Source of the DNA: Taenia hydatigena
Lineage: Eukaryota; Platyhelminthes; Cestoda; Cyclophyllidea; Taeniidae
Direction: 5' to 3'
Assembly (NCBI GenBank): GCA_036345935.2
Contig: JADWOT020000732.1
Span: forward strand, 1 to 64,000
DNA length: 64,000 bases
Under the pieces are notes generated by a model. That model was given only the letters and a program-made list of their open reading frames with translations. It ran no database searches and was not told the origin of the DNA. Below are positions 22,798 through 34,514 of this stretch, piece by piece (the stretch's first letter is position 1; each line of letters starts with the position of its first letter). A program made the translations under genes and the position numbers.

Positions 22798-23648
22798 TTA
22801 ATCGACTCGGCGGCAATTTGCATCAATATCCGACGTTGCGGGCGGTTCAACCAGCTGCACGCGTACGCAACAGAAACACTGTGACGGGGACACTGCCACC
22901 CGCCCTCGGTGGAATATACAAGCCATTAATTGATATTCTTCAAGGTGGGACTGAGAAGTATCAGTGGCACCTTTGTAATTAAGACAACATAAGCATGCCT
23001 TGCAGGGAAACAAGCGGAATGCCACCGACGATCATCACTTAATGTCTGACTGCTTCGTGGTTATTGTGCATTAATGAGGATAAAGAATGGACAGGAGTAA
23101 AACAATAGCTGATCGACGCGTTTCTTCTAATTTGTCGTCTCCCAGGATTCGCTCTACTACTGCCGTCATCATTTGCTCCGGCTCGTCGACCGCAGAATGA
23201 GGGTGAATGAAATGTGCAATGAGGCTTGGCCTGAAGAAGAGCAAGCTGATAGGTTGCTTCATTATCAGCCACGAAGATGAGCAAATGAATACACCCTCTG
23301 CCATCTGTTTGCAGCATTTTTGTTTTCATTTTACTCCTCATTGGATTATGTGATTTCGTGAAATTTTCTTCATGTAAACTTGTGCAGCAGGTGAGCCGTT
23401 TTCCTCTTCCTCCTCGATCTTCAGAATACCAGACTGGTTTAATAAGGACAAGATGCGCCCTAGATCTAAATCCCAGTCATCTTGTGTCGCGCATTCAGCG
23501 CAAGATTTTCGCAGTCCGACAAGAGTGCGGTTTTTACAGTTTTACCCACCATTTGCTCTGACGATTTGTGCGCATGTCTTTGAACTGTAGGGTCTTGTAT
23601 GGTTAAGAGTCGGCCAAAGAAATTACGTTCTTGATTGCTATCTGCCAA
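22798..23648 (-). pseudogene. Further minus-strand coding-like frames upstream
   Basis: Three stretches lie on the strand of the 21440-22348 gene: 23648-23466 (SNQERNFFGRLLTIQDP), 23341-23071 and 23025-22798 (HLEEYQLMACIFHRGR). In the middle one the plausible reading changes frame near a strong acceptor-like GCTTGCTCTTCTTCAG: GCIHLLIFVADNEATYQ before it, and AVDEPEQMMTAVVERILG then SAIVLLLSILYPH after it. They may be exons of one gene or a frameshifted relic. The antisense plus-strand frames here are hydrophobic shadows. No domain is recognised. Confidence 0.22.
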
Positions 23649-24006
23649 ATAACGCGTGCTATACCGACAAATCTCGTTCCTTTTGGTAGAAAACCGGAAG
23701 CGACCATTTTAATGATTTGTGTATACATGAGTTTAGTTTCAGCCACTTTCACAAGCAGTCAATCATATCAGGATTGCATTGGTGGAGGGATGGCAGAGGA
23801 CCTACGATATCACTAACTACTCTTTCCACTGGGACCCTTTCAGGCGTAGGTTGGATCAGTGCGATCACTGTGATTTCAGGCCTTCTAAAAGTGCCTTAAG
23901 TGTTGCAGTTTTGGCATCACCCACTTGGTCCACTTACTCATGTAGCTCTCTCAAAGAACTGTTCGCACCAATGCCTATGATGCTGTTAGGCACAGGGGAG
24001 ATCTGA
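23649..24006. other. Mixed open frames, no gene model
   Basis: Three short plus-strand frames overlap (23631-23816, 23717-23899, 23779-24006). The last has WQRTYDITNYSFHWDPF, which very loosely recalls the histidine/cysteine region of retroelement integrases. The expected HHCC spacing is absent, so I do not call it. Confidence 0.25.
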
Positions 24007-24291
24007 CGCCTTCATGATATCATACAACTTTATCCTCCAGGGAAGGTTCTATCCATCTGTGGCATATCCATCTCACTTTCTAGACCAGTTCTTGCCTTTG
24101 GTTGTGTGTTGTCAGCAAAAGGGCAGCAGGAAGCTCTCGTGCACCAGAACCGTGCAGAGGTTGGTACTCCGCGTCCTCTTCCAGCGATATTTAATGCATT
24201 CGCAGTGCAACATCATCCCATTCTGTTGGAACTGGCCTACAGATGGCAGGGAGTCTGCATCACTATGTGGGTGCTCTATCCTAACAAATAA
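24007..24291 (+). CDS. 94-codon coding-like frame
   Basis: Open from just after a TGA at 24004 to a TAA at 24289. It reads LHDIIQLYPPGKVLSIC, then LSAKGQQEALVHQNRAEV, then AVQHHPILLELAYRW. The phrase LYPPGK-V/I-L occurs in diacylglycerol-lipase-type hydrolases, but no catalytic GHSLG motif or flanking homology is visible, so I do not name it. The next 63 codons (24291-24479) are open in another frame with WPLIKEACQIMITRL. It may be an exon, a relic or chance. Confidence 0.22.
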   Translation, partial: RLHDIIQLYPPGKVLSICGISISLSRPVLAFGCVLSAKGQQEALVHQNRAEVGTPRPLPAIFNAFAVQHHPILLELAYRWQGVCITMWVLYPNK

Positions 24292-24835
24292 TGATCGACA
24301 CTGTCATGGAGCAGTCTAAGCTTCCTACCCATCCATTATGGCCATTGATAAAAGAGGCTTGCCAAATAATGATCACGCGCTTGACAATCTGTCCCACACT
24401 TCTGCATAACAAGAATGTCCTTTCATTTAATAGAGGCCGATTTCACCATTTAGCCGGAAGACTGGCAGTGGTTGATTGAATTCACTCCGACTGTCTTTGC
24501 ACTACACATTGATGCTGCGCTTATGGACTTTCCTTTGGCCACCTTCACCGTTCGGCATTGGCGGATTGGAACAGAGTCCTGCTCTAATCTGCAAACACAC
24601 ATAAGAACTATTCGCCCGCAAATTGTGGTTAAATAGCGTCACCGGTGCAATTCATTACCATCCTCCACTTTCGTTGGCATCTAGCGCAACGAAGCATTTG
24701 TAAAAGCGAAATTTTGCACTGAGCCCAAAACAATGATCTTTGGAAGAAATTAAATGAACTGCCCTGAGTGTTATTGATAGTCCCGTTCTGCCACACATTG
24801 GGAACCTCTTGCGTGGCAAGCATAACAATGCTCAG

Positions 24836-25032
24836 TGATCAGAGAACCTCTGTCACAATTACATTCCCTTCGCGAGGGGACAGATGACACCCTCTTCGTA
24901 AAGACGTCCTCTTTGTTTGCTATCCACCACCCTCCCAGAGAGCTTTTAAAAACAGACACAGAATTACACAACCTTTATCTGTCCCTCATTCCTTCTGCTG
25001 ACACCTTTCATTTCTCTATGGCCGACCCATGA
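24836..25032 (+). CDS. Candidate terminal exon
   Basis: An AG at 24835 (AACAATGCTCAG) precedes 65 codons to a TGA. The sequence includes REPLSQLHSLREGTDDTLF and PRELLKTDTELHNLYL and ends FHFSMADP. The composition is well balanced for a soluble protein. The minus-strand frame 24771-24971 over the same bases (CYACHARGSQC) is an alternative. No family is recognised and the connection to the frame at 24007-24291 is unproven. Confidence 0.22.
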
Positions 25033-25999
25033 TCGAATGAAACGACTCTATTTGGTAACATCATTCCATCTGGACGGATAAGACTGCACAATAACTCAAA
25101 AGAGTTGGGGGGCATGTCGGTACAAATTAGGCTCCATTAGTCAGACTCCGCCGGTATCAAATTAACTAGGCATTTAACACACTACCATGGCAAAAAAGTT
25201 TTGACACCATTAATATTTTGAGCATTTACTTTGGTGATCGCGCAAAAAATGTAGACTTAACTATACGTGGAGAATGTGATAACACAATGAAGTGGCCGAC
25301 TGTCGCACTCCTGATAATCATCCAAACCACCTCTGCTTGTGCTATCACCTTTGACCAGATTCTGCTCGCATAAAAGGGAATACAGATACCGAATATGGAA
25401 AAAACATTATTTGAAATTGCACAATAAGCAGGACGACGTCGATGGCGCCTGCGAATCGCAAGCAGGGTGTTCATTACTACTACATGGTGCTTGCGTCTGT
25501 GAGTTGTCCAAATCCTCGATCCAAGTTATGCCGTTGCTTGCCTCCTTATGGTGAATTCCTTCCCACAGCAGTCGCAGATGGTATTCGTATACACCCTACA
25601 GTAATAACAAACGCCAATGAGTCATCAAGGCTAGAAGTGGCAAAGGAGCCCAAATAGGCTGTCTCCCGTTCACATTTCCTTACAAAGGCCGACCAGGAAC
25701 TAAGGTGGCTCGAAACTTACGACTCCATCCCGATATGCCCTACACGATGAGAAGAGACTGCATCACTTTGTACAGCCCATGTCTACAGAGGGTCCCGTAA
25801 AGCAACTTTTGCTTCCTTTATCAAAATCCCAACGAGTGTCTCACACAGTATGCAAAGACGACTACCAAAAGGTTGAATGGACTGATCTGAACAACAGTAC
25901 ACACGCTTTATGCAGGTGTAGCGGCAAAGGAAAAAAGGATCAGGTAGCGTTTGCATTGACTCAAATGTGGGGTCGCTAAATGGAAAGCCATTCAGCGAG
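25033..25999. other. No supported feature
   Basis: Short frames on both strands, none with a domain or matched splice signals. I saw no repeat until the minisatellite begins near 26000. Confidence 0.4.
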
Positions 26000-26870
26000 C
26001 GCAAAAATTGGCGGTGTCAAGTAGATTGAAAAGAAAATTAAATTAGGAGGGAGCAAAATTCACCGTCTCCTGTGTAGATAAAGACTACAAAATTCAAAAA
26101 GAACACAAAAACTTTACGGTTCTAAATAGAAAAATACCAGCCAATTCCAAAAAAGGGATAAATTCGCCATCCCATGTCGAACAATGCTACAAAATTGTAT
26201 TTAGAGACACAAAATTCGCAATCTCTTGTCCATGAATACAACAAAATTCCAAAGGGAGCATAATTGCAACCTAATGTCGATCAATGCTGCAAAATTCCAT
26301 TTACAGAGAGCAAAATTCGCCATCTCATGTCGATCAATACTACGAAATTGCGCTTAGAAAGAGCAAAATAAGCAACCTCATGTCGTTCAATACTACAAAG
26401 TTGCTTTCTAGAAGAGGAAAATTAGCATCTCATGTCGATTAATACTACAAAATTTCATTCAGAGAGACCAAAATTCGCCACCTGATGTCGATGAATACTG
26501 CAAAATAGCATTTAAAGTGACCAAAATTCGAGACCTCATGTCGATCAATACTACAAAAGCTCCATTTGCAGAGATCAATACACACCGCCTTATTCAAAGT
26601 CTGCGAATTCCGCCCTCTAATGTTGATGAATACTACAAAATTCCACTTCAAGCGAGCAAAATTTGCCGTCTAATGTCGATCGGTACTAAAACATTCTACT
26701 CAAAGGGAGCGACATCCACTATTTCGTGTTGATAATGGAAAAAGATTCCGTTTGAAGGTTTATTTAAAGGTGTAAAATTTGGCGTCTCGTGTTGATCAAT
26801 GCTATAAAATTCACTTCAAAGCGAGTGAAATTCGCCGCCTTTTGTCAATAATATCAGAATGTGATAACCT
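26000..26870 (+). repeat. 53-base minisatellite, array 1
   Basis: About 16 diverged units. Each carries a CATGTCGATCAATACTAC-like block, an AAAATTCCATTT-like block and a GAGCAAAATTCGCC-like block. The start of the ATGTCGAT block falls near 26174, 26226, 26274, 26327, 26380, 26432, 26485, 26538, 26620, 26673, 26726, 26789 and 26842. Most steps are 52-53 bases; three are irregular (48, 82 and 63). Units differ by substitutions, so the array is old. No encoded repeat protein survives in a continuous frame. Confidence 0.9.
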
Positions 26871-28657
26871 TCCTTTAAGCGAAAGATTATGTCGATATGC
26901 AGAAACCATCCCAAATCTCCAACCAACCTTGACACTTTTGTTACAACATTGACACGCTGTTGCTGGTGGCATTTGATTTACCCAAGAAGAAATCAAACCC
27001 TCACATAAAAAACCCTAATAATTATCGCAAAACCACAAACTACCCTAAAATTGCAAACCCGTTGATTCGATGTGTAGACTCTTGCCCACAAATGACAGGG
27101 AAATTCGACCCCCGCCTTTCGACATAATTTAAAATAGACTTAAAGCAGCCGAGATCTGTAGACACCGTCCCGGTTTAAAATGTGCTTAAGGTAAATGGAC
27201 GTAGTTCACATTAGCATTTGACTAAGTAAGTTACTAGAATTCGAGTATTTCACTACGAGCATTACACAAACCATGAATGCAGCAAGCCTCAAAAGTTGAT
27301 AGCCACGAATTTATGTGAGCAATATAGGTTTACTTCTGCGCATGCATAAAATAGGTCGAAAGTTCCCAAAACCGACACTAATATACCTAGACTCATTGGG
27401 GCAAATCCCGAACCACACAGCAACGACCACACCAAAGCCCACCATCTCATATATGCCGCTGAACACTTTAAAATGGTACTGGGAATGAAGAAAAGAAAAT
27501 GAGTATGACAAATATTGTTGTTGATTGTAGGAGTCCAAAAATAGAAAATGCCTAATTTTGATTATTTTGCGAAACTAAGAAAAATTTTTGACAAGTGCAA
27601 TTTCGTAAGACATTTGTACGAGAATTCAAATGTAATTATGGTCCAAATAATTTTGTATTATACAGACTATTTAATGATTGGTCATATTCTAGCTATTTTT
27701 TTACTGCTTTTTAATTGTTCTTTAATCATATAAATCGAAAGTGGCATAATCATGTAGCACTTATTTTTATTTAAACATACCTTTTGAACGAGAGGTAGGA
27801 ACGCAACGTGAATCTCTTGATGCAGATATAGGCCGCCACACAATCGTCTATTAATACGTCACTGATTTACCGCTTTTTATTAGAAAATGACGGCGTTTCA
27901 GAACAGTCAACCTTCCCGTTTTAGGCATAAGCGCAGGGGTGGGGAGGAGAATGAATATATTCCTATAAACGTTGTCTATGCGAATAACGTGCAGAATATC
28001 TGGAACGCTTTTAACATGAATTGTAGGGGTGTTTCCTGTAAGGAATGGAGAACGCGGCTAGTTTTCGTTTGTTTAGACCAAATATCATACAACTACGATT
28101 TAGCAGTAATAAAAATACTCAACATATAAATTGGTGCGTGTGTTGTCTGTTCAGCTGTTAATCTCGCCTACGATCGCTCGGATGGCCATTGTACCTTTAA
28201 TGGGTGGGTTGGCCTCTAAGCCACGCTAGTAGCTTCAATCCTTTCCACACGCCGAACATTTTTACTTTGATCAGGTATCATGTCAACTTTTACCTTCAGG
28301 CGACTCTCAATGAGCTACAGCAGCATTCATAAAATGCATTTCAGCACGTTTGCATTATGCACTTACGTTCAAATCCTGCATTCTGACACCCAGATAAAGT
28401 TAAGGCAAAGTCATGCCCATTCGATTATGCTCAACGGCGACAATATGGCCCATTAGACTCCTTTAGAGACTGACTGTTGCATTAAAGACATGTTGGAGAA
28501 AACAAAAGGCATTATTATTGGAAATGTGTTTGCATAAAATAATCAATGCACAAATAGGCTGCAGTCAGTGGATCTATCCACAAATACTGAATACAGTAGC
28601 TCTGAGAAGGGTCACCGTTTTTAAAATGGGAATCTTCTGTGAGAGGATGCTTTCCAA
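26871..28657. other. AT-rich sequence, no supported gene
   Basis: It contains an AT-rich stretch around 27540-27790 and short frames only. The last few hundred bases lie downstream of the kinase pseudogene on its strand, and no poly-A tract marks its end. Confidence 0.4.
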
Positions 28658-29790
28658 TCATCCAAAGAAAGTGATGTGAGCAAAGCTCCACTCACTCTCC
28701 TCAAGGTGGTTGGACAACTCAACCACATGAATGCCATCGTCATGGATTCCAAGAAGAGGACCCGTGAAATCGAAGCTTGCCATAGGCTCCTTGATCTTGT
28801 CAGGCATCAAACCGACTTTTGTCAGCTCCTCTAAGTCAAGTGGTACTGTCTTTACCTGAGGAGCACCACTGGCGGTGTATCCTTGCAGTACGCAGCCTCG
28901 AGAAGCAAAGGATCACGTCGAGTGTCCACAGAGTCACTTGAGGTGGCCTGAGATGTTAGCTGGGAGGAAAGGCAAGGTGATTGCGATGTGCCAGAAGCTA
29001 CCTTGTCCCAATCGATAGCGCCATAAAGCGCAGATCCCTGACTTTTGCGATGTCTAAACGCTCATTTTGATTGTGTATGAGGCAGGACTGGAACAAAGCC
29101 CGCAGTGACTTTGAGAGCTTTTTTACCTTCCTTATGCTATAGTGACCTGATCTCGCCCACCGCATTACATCGCTCCCTCTACTAGCATTCGGTTGCATTG
29201 GTTTAGACAAAGTGTAGGCAATCGGAAGAGCCAGACTCCAAGCATGCGCCTTTGTTGTAATTGCTCTCCTATTAGCTAATTCACGTGCCATGAAATGGAG
29301 AGCTGTGCAAAAGTCGTGCGCTTCTGGCGGATTCTCATTCTCTGGCATGTCATAGCGATGAGAATATGACTTGAGTCTGAGAGGAGTTCTTTCTCGCGTT
29401 TGAGGTCCTTGTGCACGATGCTCATGGCGTGAAGACATTACAGACCACAAATAATTACACAGACGTAAAATCATGCATCACCTTCAGACACGCCGTCAAG
29501 GTGGCAGGCGAGTGTAAAGAGATAGAGACCACTACCTTTGCACAGAATGAAGGTGGGTGATCCGTGAATTCGTGGACTACAGAGGAGTGTGGAAAGAAAA
29601 GTTGACTGGTTGTGGAGCAGTACAAGCCGCACGAGGATGCACACATGAGAGCTAATGGATTGCACGAAAATGCGTTTAATTGCTTATGACGTGATTTTGT
29701 CACTTTGTTGAGTGAGAAGTGCTTCATAAACCATGGAATGAGTGTATTAAGAAACAAACCTTGTCACGTCGAACCGTGGTGGTTGCATTG
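28658..29790 (-). pseudogene. Protein kinase pseudogene, frameshifted
   Basis: Kinase motifs appear in order on the minus strand across three frames. Near 29734: VYEALLTQQSDK, then an in-frame stop, then AIKRIF (glycine-loop end and the invariant Lys). Near 29425: LHAMSIVHKDLK (catalytic loop, HKD for HRD) after ICGL and two stops. Then SSHILIA in place of the strand leading to DFG, which is lost. After a frameshift near 29320: LHFMARELANRR (the APE motif reads ARE) and TTKAHAWSLALP (DVWSLG reads AHAWSLA). Near 29060: LFQSCLIHNQNERLDI (subdomain XI). A second shift gives IDWDKV near 29016, as after the C-lobe of AGC-type kinases, and a third gives a tail with LDLEELTKVGLMPDKI, ending at TGA 28660. 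About 370 codons lack introns, so a decayed retrocopy or intronless gene is likely. Confidence 0.85.
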
Positions 29791-32700
29791 ACCCAACGGC
29801 GGCACGACAGAATGCTGAAGTAAAACAAATGGTGCAAGTAAACCAACCCGATCCAAGTACCGTCGCGGCACATGCCCTTCAGTAAGCCAATCAGCTACAA
29901 GGATGTTTCCTACTGGCTCCTTGCGTGTGGTGCGCACTTAAGCGGCGTATGTGAGCAAAGTCGTTTGTCTGCATTTCTGTGGCCTTCAGTTCCCTACTAA
30001 TCCATTGGCTTTAAATAAACGAATATTATCCGTTCCTCTAAAAAAGTAGGAAGGAAATGAGGTGATGTTGGTAAGAATCGTGAAGATTTTGCTGGCTGTA
30101 AAGGAAGAGGCAATCCATGTATAGCAGATTCAAATTTTAACCAAACCACGTATTTAAGCTCATATGTCAACATTGGGTACAGGATTCTGAGCTGCCTATT
30201 TGACGCTTTAATCCACTCCCACCTTGTGAATCCGAGGCGTCTGACCTAGTCTCACACACGTTCTACTAATGCATGAGCCAAACCCACACCCACATTCTAC
30301 GAGGGGAAGATGGACTCTTACACCATGAATTAATTGCATACTAGTGTTCTACTTTCATTCTGCCCTAATTACCTTTGCGCTTACCTGACTACACGTCTAT
30401 CTGTGTAGCCGTCCTCTTTTACTCGACTAGAACTGATTGTATGCTTGTGTAAAACGCTGGGCACAGTGTGTGACATGCTGATGTGAGTATGCAGACAGAG
30501 GTATAGTTGCCAGGATAATGTTGTAATGCCACCTGACACCTCGTCCTGTAAACCTCCAATCAGTCAGTAGGTAATGTTTAGTCACGTCAGGAGTGACTGC
30601 CTGTTTTGTAAAGTCACGAGATATGATTGACGGCCTCTAAATGAAGCGCGTGATTGTTTAGTTTCACGTGACAGCCAAACAACATGACATCGCATTGCCA
30701 ATTAAAAAAGCGCGCTTGACTGGAGCTGCGGGCACAATCAAAACTCAGTTCAAAGGAGTCTTGGTGAATTAGTGAGTGCAAAAACATTTCGATCCTATGA
30801 TGTGTGGATTTGGAATTCCAGCATTTGGGCACTACTTAAGTGGTTTCACTGTGAACTCTCTAACAGCATCAGTTTGGCGTTATTGTTGGACGTTGTATGG
30901 GCCATGAGAGGAGCTAATGGCGAACTCCGATCACTTTCAGTTGCAGACGTGACGTCGCATGACACCATCATGGTTTCCTAGTGTCTGACACACAACAACC
31001 CAACGGGATCTGCTTCCTGTGCCCACTCCTGTGTCCAATTTGATGCATGCGTGCAGTTGCAGCCACAACAATGGAGCCACATGGGCAAGGGATCATCATT
31101 GGAAGTCTAACTGGCAAGAAACTAATAACACATGTTGGCTAGTAGTTTGTTAAAAATTAGCTCTTCATCGACTTTCGCTTAAAATGACTTCCATTAAGAT
31201 TATGGCCAAATTCAAGCATTTGCATGAAAGTTGTAAATGCGAATGAATGCAAGCATCCTGTAATTCATCTCCATTTTGTGTTCTGCTATATTTGTGAGTC
31301 TAGGTACCAAAACTTGACACAATAATTGGCTGGTCAAATCCCAGACAGTGCCTTGATTTTGGTACTAATTCCCAGTGTTTAAGGCATCATCAGAACTCCG
31401 AAAACGCATATGATGTCTAGGTTTAAACGGATTTTTTGACGTAGCGAGAAGTGCATTTCGCTGAACAAATAGCAACACAAGGTGAAAAGGCAGTGAGGGA
31501 TCAGCGTGTGGCATTACATTGCTGTGTTTGTTGTCGTTCTTACTGGTAATGTATAACGTTCTAATGAAGAGTCAGGAGATGGATAGAAGTGGATTGAAGC
31601 AGACTAGCATGGTGTAGTAATGTTCACGTGTTCGTTTACGAAAATGCTGAGCGAGTTTGTGTCAGTCGTTTCGTTGGTTGCGCGACGGCAAAACGGCTTT
31701 GTTGTACGTCAGTGACACTCGAAACTGGTGATGGAAGCAGACCCTCATTTTGCCTTGTCTCTCCCCATCTTTCTACACCATAATAAGCCTCGATACGTTG
31801 AATTACGTTGCGCTGAGCTAAGGCAACTCTATGCTACACCACTCTGCAAACAGAAATGACAGTACTGCTTGCCAGTTGACATCTCCTGCCTAGTCAAGTG
31901 TAGTGTCCATCGATTAAGTAAACGGCAATGCTCATTACCTCCCTCATACAATACCTCAACAACACCGTCTTCTCTCATATGCCCAAAAGACTCACAAATG
32001 ATCGATCTCTAGCCCCACATTTTAGACAGCCGACTCCAACGAAACGCCTCCGAATGGTTGTATTATTGGTAATGTCGATGGCGTTCATGGTGCGCTTCTG
32101 CCAGTGTGTTTTACCGGAAGTTGTTTCCTCTCAGACATGTAAAGTGACTGCAGGCATGGTAAGATGATTGAATGACTACGCCTCTTCGATTTGTCAACAT
32201 TCCAACACCCATACGTCCCTCAACATACTTTAATTGCCCACTGCTGTTTCCCTTCATTCGGATGTAGGTAAATACCCCGTGGTGGAACAGTGAAGCCTCC
32301 AAGTGTCCAAAGAACGACGGACACAAGAGCAGCGTCGGAAAAGAAAAGGCCAAAGACCAGCAATCTTGAACAGGCAGCGTATTTTATCAAAGAATTAGTA
32401 GTGCTTCTCATTCGCTTCCTCTTCTTTCGCATCTATTATGATGCACGAAATTCAGCCGAGGTGAAGAATCCCATGGGCAACTGAAGTCTATTCTTACAAA
32501 ACCACCTGCAAGAGATTATGCCCAAAATCGGCACTAGGTGGCGCTGTGAGACACGACGCGACACGTGTGTTTGGTCGTATCACGCACGTGTTAGATGCGA
32601 AGAGGTCAATCGCACAACTAACCGTCAAACATTCTCTTCTACGCGTTTCATCGTCTTCTACCATTCATCTTGCTTCCCATTGTCGTTCCTATCATCCAGT

Positions 32701-33063
32701 TTTCGTCAGTGCTTCACTCGCGCTATTTTTCTCCTCGACTCTGGTCTCCTTCTCATGCTCCACTTTCGCCACCTCCCTCTCCATCTCCTCGTCCCTCCCA
32801 ACTACTCACCCAGCCAGTCCAGAGGTGCCAAGAACCCAAAGCAGGTAGATATCGTAAAAATTAACAGTAAATTATTATATGCCAACCCCTCCTTCTCTCC
32901 TTGTGTAATTTTCTTCTCCTTCTCCCTCACTTTATTTGCATGCAGCATTTCAATGTAATCACAACTGATACGCCAGTTTCAACTACTTGGAAAACAAAAA
33001 CTACAGTTAATCTCTTTAAGTATGTGGTGCTATATTAACTCATATTTTCCCCAGTAATTTAGG
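29791..33063. other. No supported gene
   Basis: Short frames only. A stretch near 29880-29935 (SKPISYKDVSYWLL) ends at a GTGAGC, but its acceptor is weak. From about 32630 the plus strand becomes pyrimidine-rich, which opens long Ser/Pro/Leu frames (for example 32518-32958) that I attribute to composition. Confidence 0.35.
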
Positions 33064-33352
33064 ATGGAGAAATACGTAAAGGAGTATCACAATACTGTGC
33101 AGAGACATCCTATGATCACCTTTCCTAATGCCCTTCTCGCTCTCCTCACCCTCGCTCCTCTCCTTCTCTCGACTTCATGCGTCTATTCCAACCCAACTAT
33201 TCCTTCGTCCCTTCCTGCTAAACGACCATGCTACTCCGCATTCTCTGGATAATTGCAATCATAGCCATTGTTCCCCTGGAGTACGAAGCGATGATTTGCC
33301 TATGTATCAGGTTGGGAATACCTTTTCACGAGCTGCGTTGCATTCTTTGAGA
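33064..33352 (+). CDS. Possible secreted-protein start and following exon
   Basis: An ATG frame at 33064-33252 has a signal-peptide-like core (ALLALLTLAPLLLS, then TSC) and a dibasic site (PAKRPCYSAFSG). A second frame is open across 33115-33352. Its right end follows an acceptor-like CAATCATAG at 33261, reads HCSPGVRSDDLPMYQV and TFSRAALHSLR, and ends at a consensus donor AGA|GTGAGT. The two frames are not joined by a visible intron, so a frameshift would be needed. The region is pyrimidine-rich, which inflates Leu/Ser/Pro frames. A decayed secreted-protein or peptide-precursor gene is one reading; composition is the other. Confidence 0.2.
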
Positions 33353-33545
33353 GTGAGTACCCGATTCCTTTTAATCAATTCACACCTTACATATCTCTTA
33401 CTATGCCACTCTTACTTTTATGCAAATTAAATGCGTCAACGATCGCCAAGTCGATGGCAGCAGCAGTAGCAGCTGAACACCAAAGTATAACAATTTGTCC
33501 GATAATCATACCTCACTTTGGAAGCTCTTTAACGAGGTGCGCGTG

Positions 33546-33632
33546 ACTAGACCTGACAAAATCAGACTAGATTGGGCTGGATCAGAGCAGACTAGACTAG
33601 CCATCTATGCTGGACCATGACAGACTAGGATA
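33546..33632 (+). repeat. Short irregular GACTAGA-type repeat
   Basis: Variants of CAGACTAGA recur several times within about 90 bases (GACTAGACC, CAGACTAGATT, CAGACTAGACTAG, CAGACTAGG). It looks like a small degenerate tandem repeat with no wider context. Confidence 0.5.
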
Positions 33633-34196
33633 GGATGAAAAAAGGAGAAAGTGGGCAGTGCTATCTGATCTATGGTTGGTGCCTCATTCCCAGAGACGGC
33701 ATCCTACGTTATCAATTTGGTCTGTCCTATCACTCCAATTTGTCACTCCAAATCGACTAATCACAGCCCATGACACTAAATTTGAATTATTTGTTTTACT
33801 CTCACTGATATTAGGGGCCAATGTACACGCGTAGGAACTAGGTCTAATAACGTCTGTGAAAGGGAGAGGAAGAGATTTTTTGTCTACTCCCCTATTCAAT
33901 GCTTCGCTCCAACCACATGCTATATGCTCTCAAACACCGAGGCTTGCATTATTTCCCACCGTTTATGCTTCATGCATTCCACTCGCTCAAAGAAGAGGAG
34001 TAAGTACTCCCACAACTCGTCTCCTTACCCTGGTATTTCCACTTTGGTGACATGGAAACGCCTCGCTTCTCTTACGTTTGCCTTCTCTGAACCCAATATC
34101 AATTCGTTTCCGTCTCCTCTTCCTACCTCAACCACCACCGACATCCGTTAATTAAGTCTCACCCATTCCCTCAATCGTCTCACTTCTCATTACGAC

Positions 34197-34514
34197 ATGA
34201 GTACATATTCAGATATTCAAACATTCGGGAGTATTCAATTTATTCAACAAAAATGTAGTGTCATCAGTGAAGGATGTGCATGGATTACTTCCATTGCAGA
34301 GATTGCCTCATGCTTCATCTCCGCCACTCTAACCAAAATCACTACTCTTCTTCATGATCACACAGAAACGGATAATCGTCTTCCTTCATTTGAAGTGGAA
34401 GCAATTCTACGACATGGAAGGATGCAGAAGAGCCAACCAACGACTTCTCGTACGCGTGCTCCATTGGATGCACGCTACACCGAATTAGCCAGTAGGAAGC
34501 AACCTCGCAGCTGA
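34197..34514 (+). CDS. 105-codon frame, possible terminal exon
   Basis: The frame reads MSTYSDIQTFGSIQ, a hydrophobic middle (IAEIASCFISATLTKIT) and a charged tail (RLPSFEVEAILRHGR, SRTRAPLDARYTE) to a TGA. The opposite strand is also open for 103 codons over 34342-34653 with equally plausible composition (NALNSAWQAYEASIEL), so strand cannot be decided. No domain is recognised. Confidence 0.2.
   Translation: MSTYSDIQTFGSIQFIQQKCSVISEGCAWITSIAEIASCFISATLTKITTLLHDHTETDNRLPSFEVEAILRHGRMQKSQPTTSRTRAPLDARYTELASRKQPRS

Noticed and set aside
23312..23391. Plus-strand exon model with a hydrophobic helix (FVFILLLIGLC) and a GTGAGC donor
   Set aside because: It is the antisense of a charged minus-strand frame (MKTKMLQTDG...). 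Antisense of Lys/Glu-rich sequence reads as Leu/Phe, and the next acceptor gives a stop at once.
26000..26870. CRISPR-like array
   Set aside because: Units are contiguous, diverged along their whole length and have no unique spacers. The surrounding sequence is eukaryotic.
32518..32958. 146-codon plus-strand frame and its overlapping 100-codon frame
   Set aside because: Both lie in pyrimidine-rich DNA, where stops are rare in every plus-strand frame; Ser/Pro/Leu composition only.
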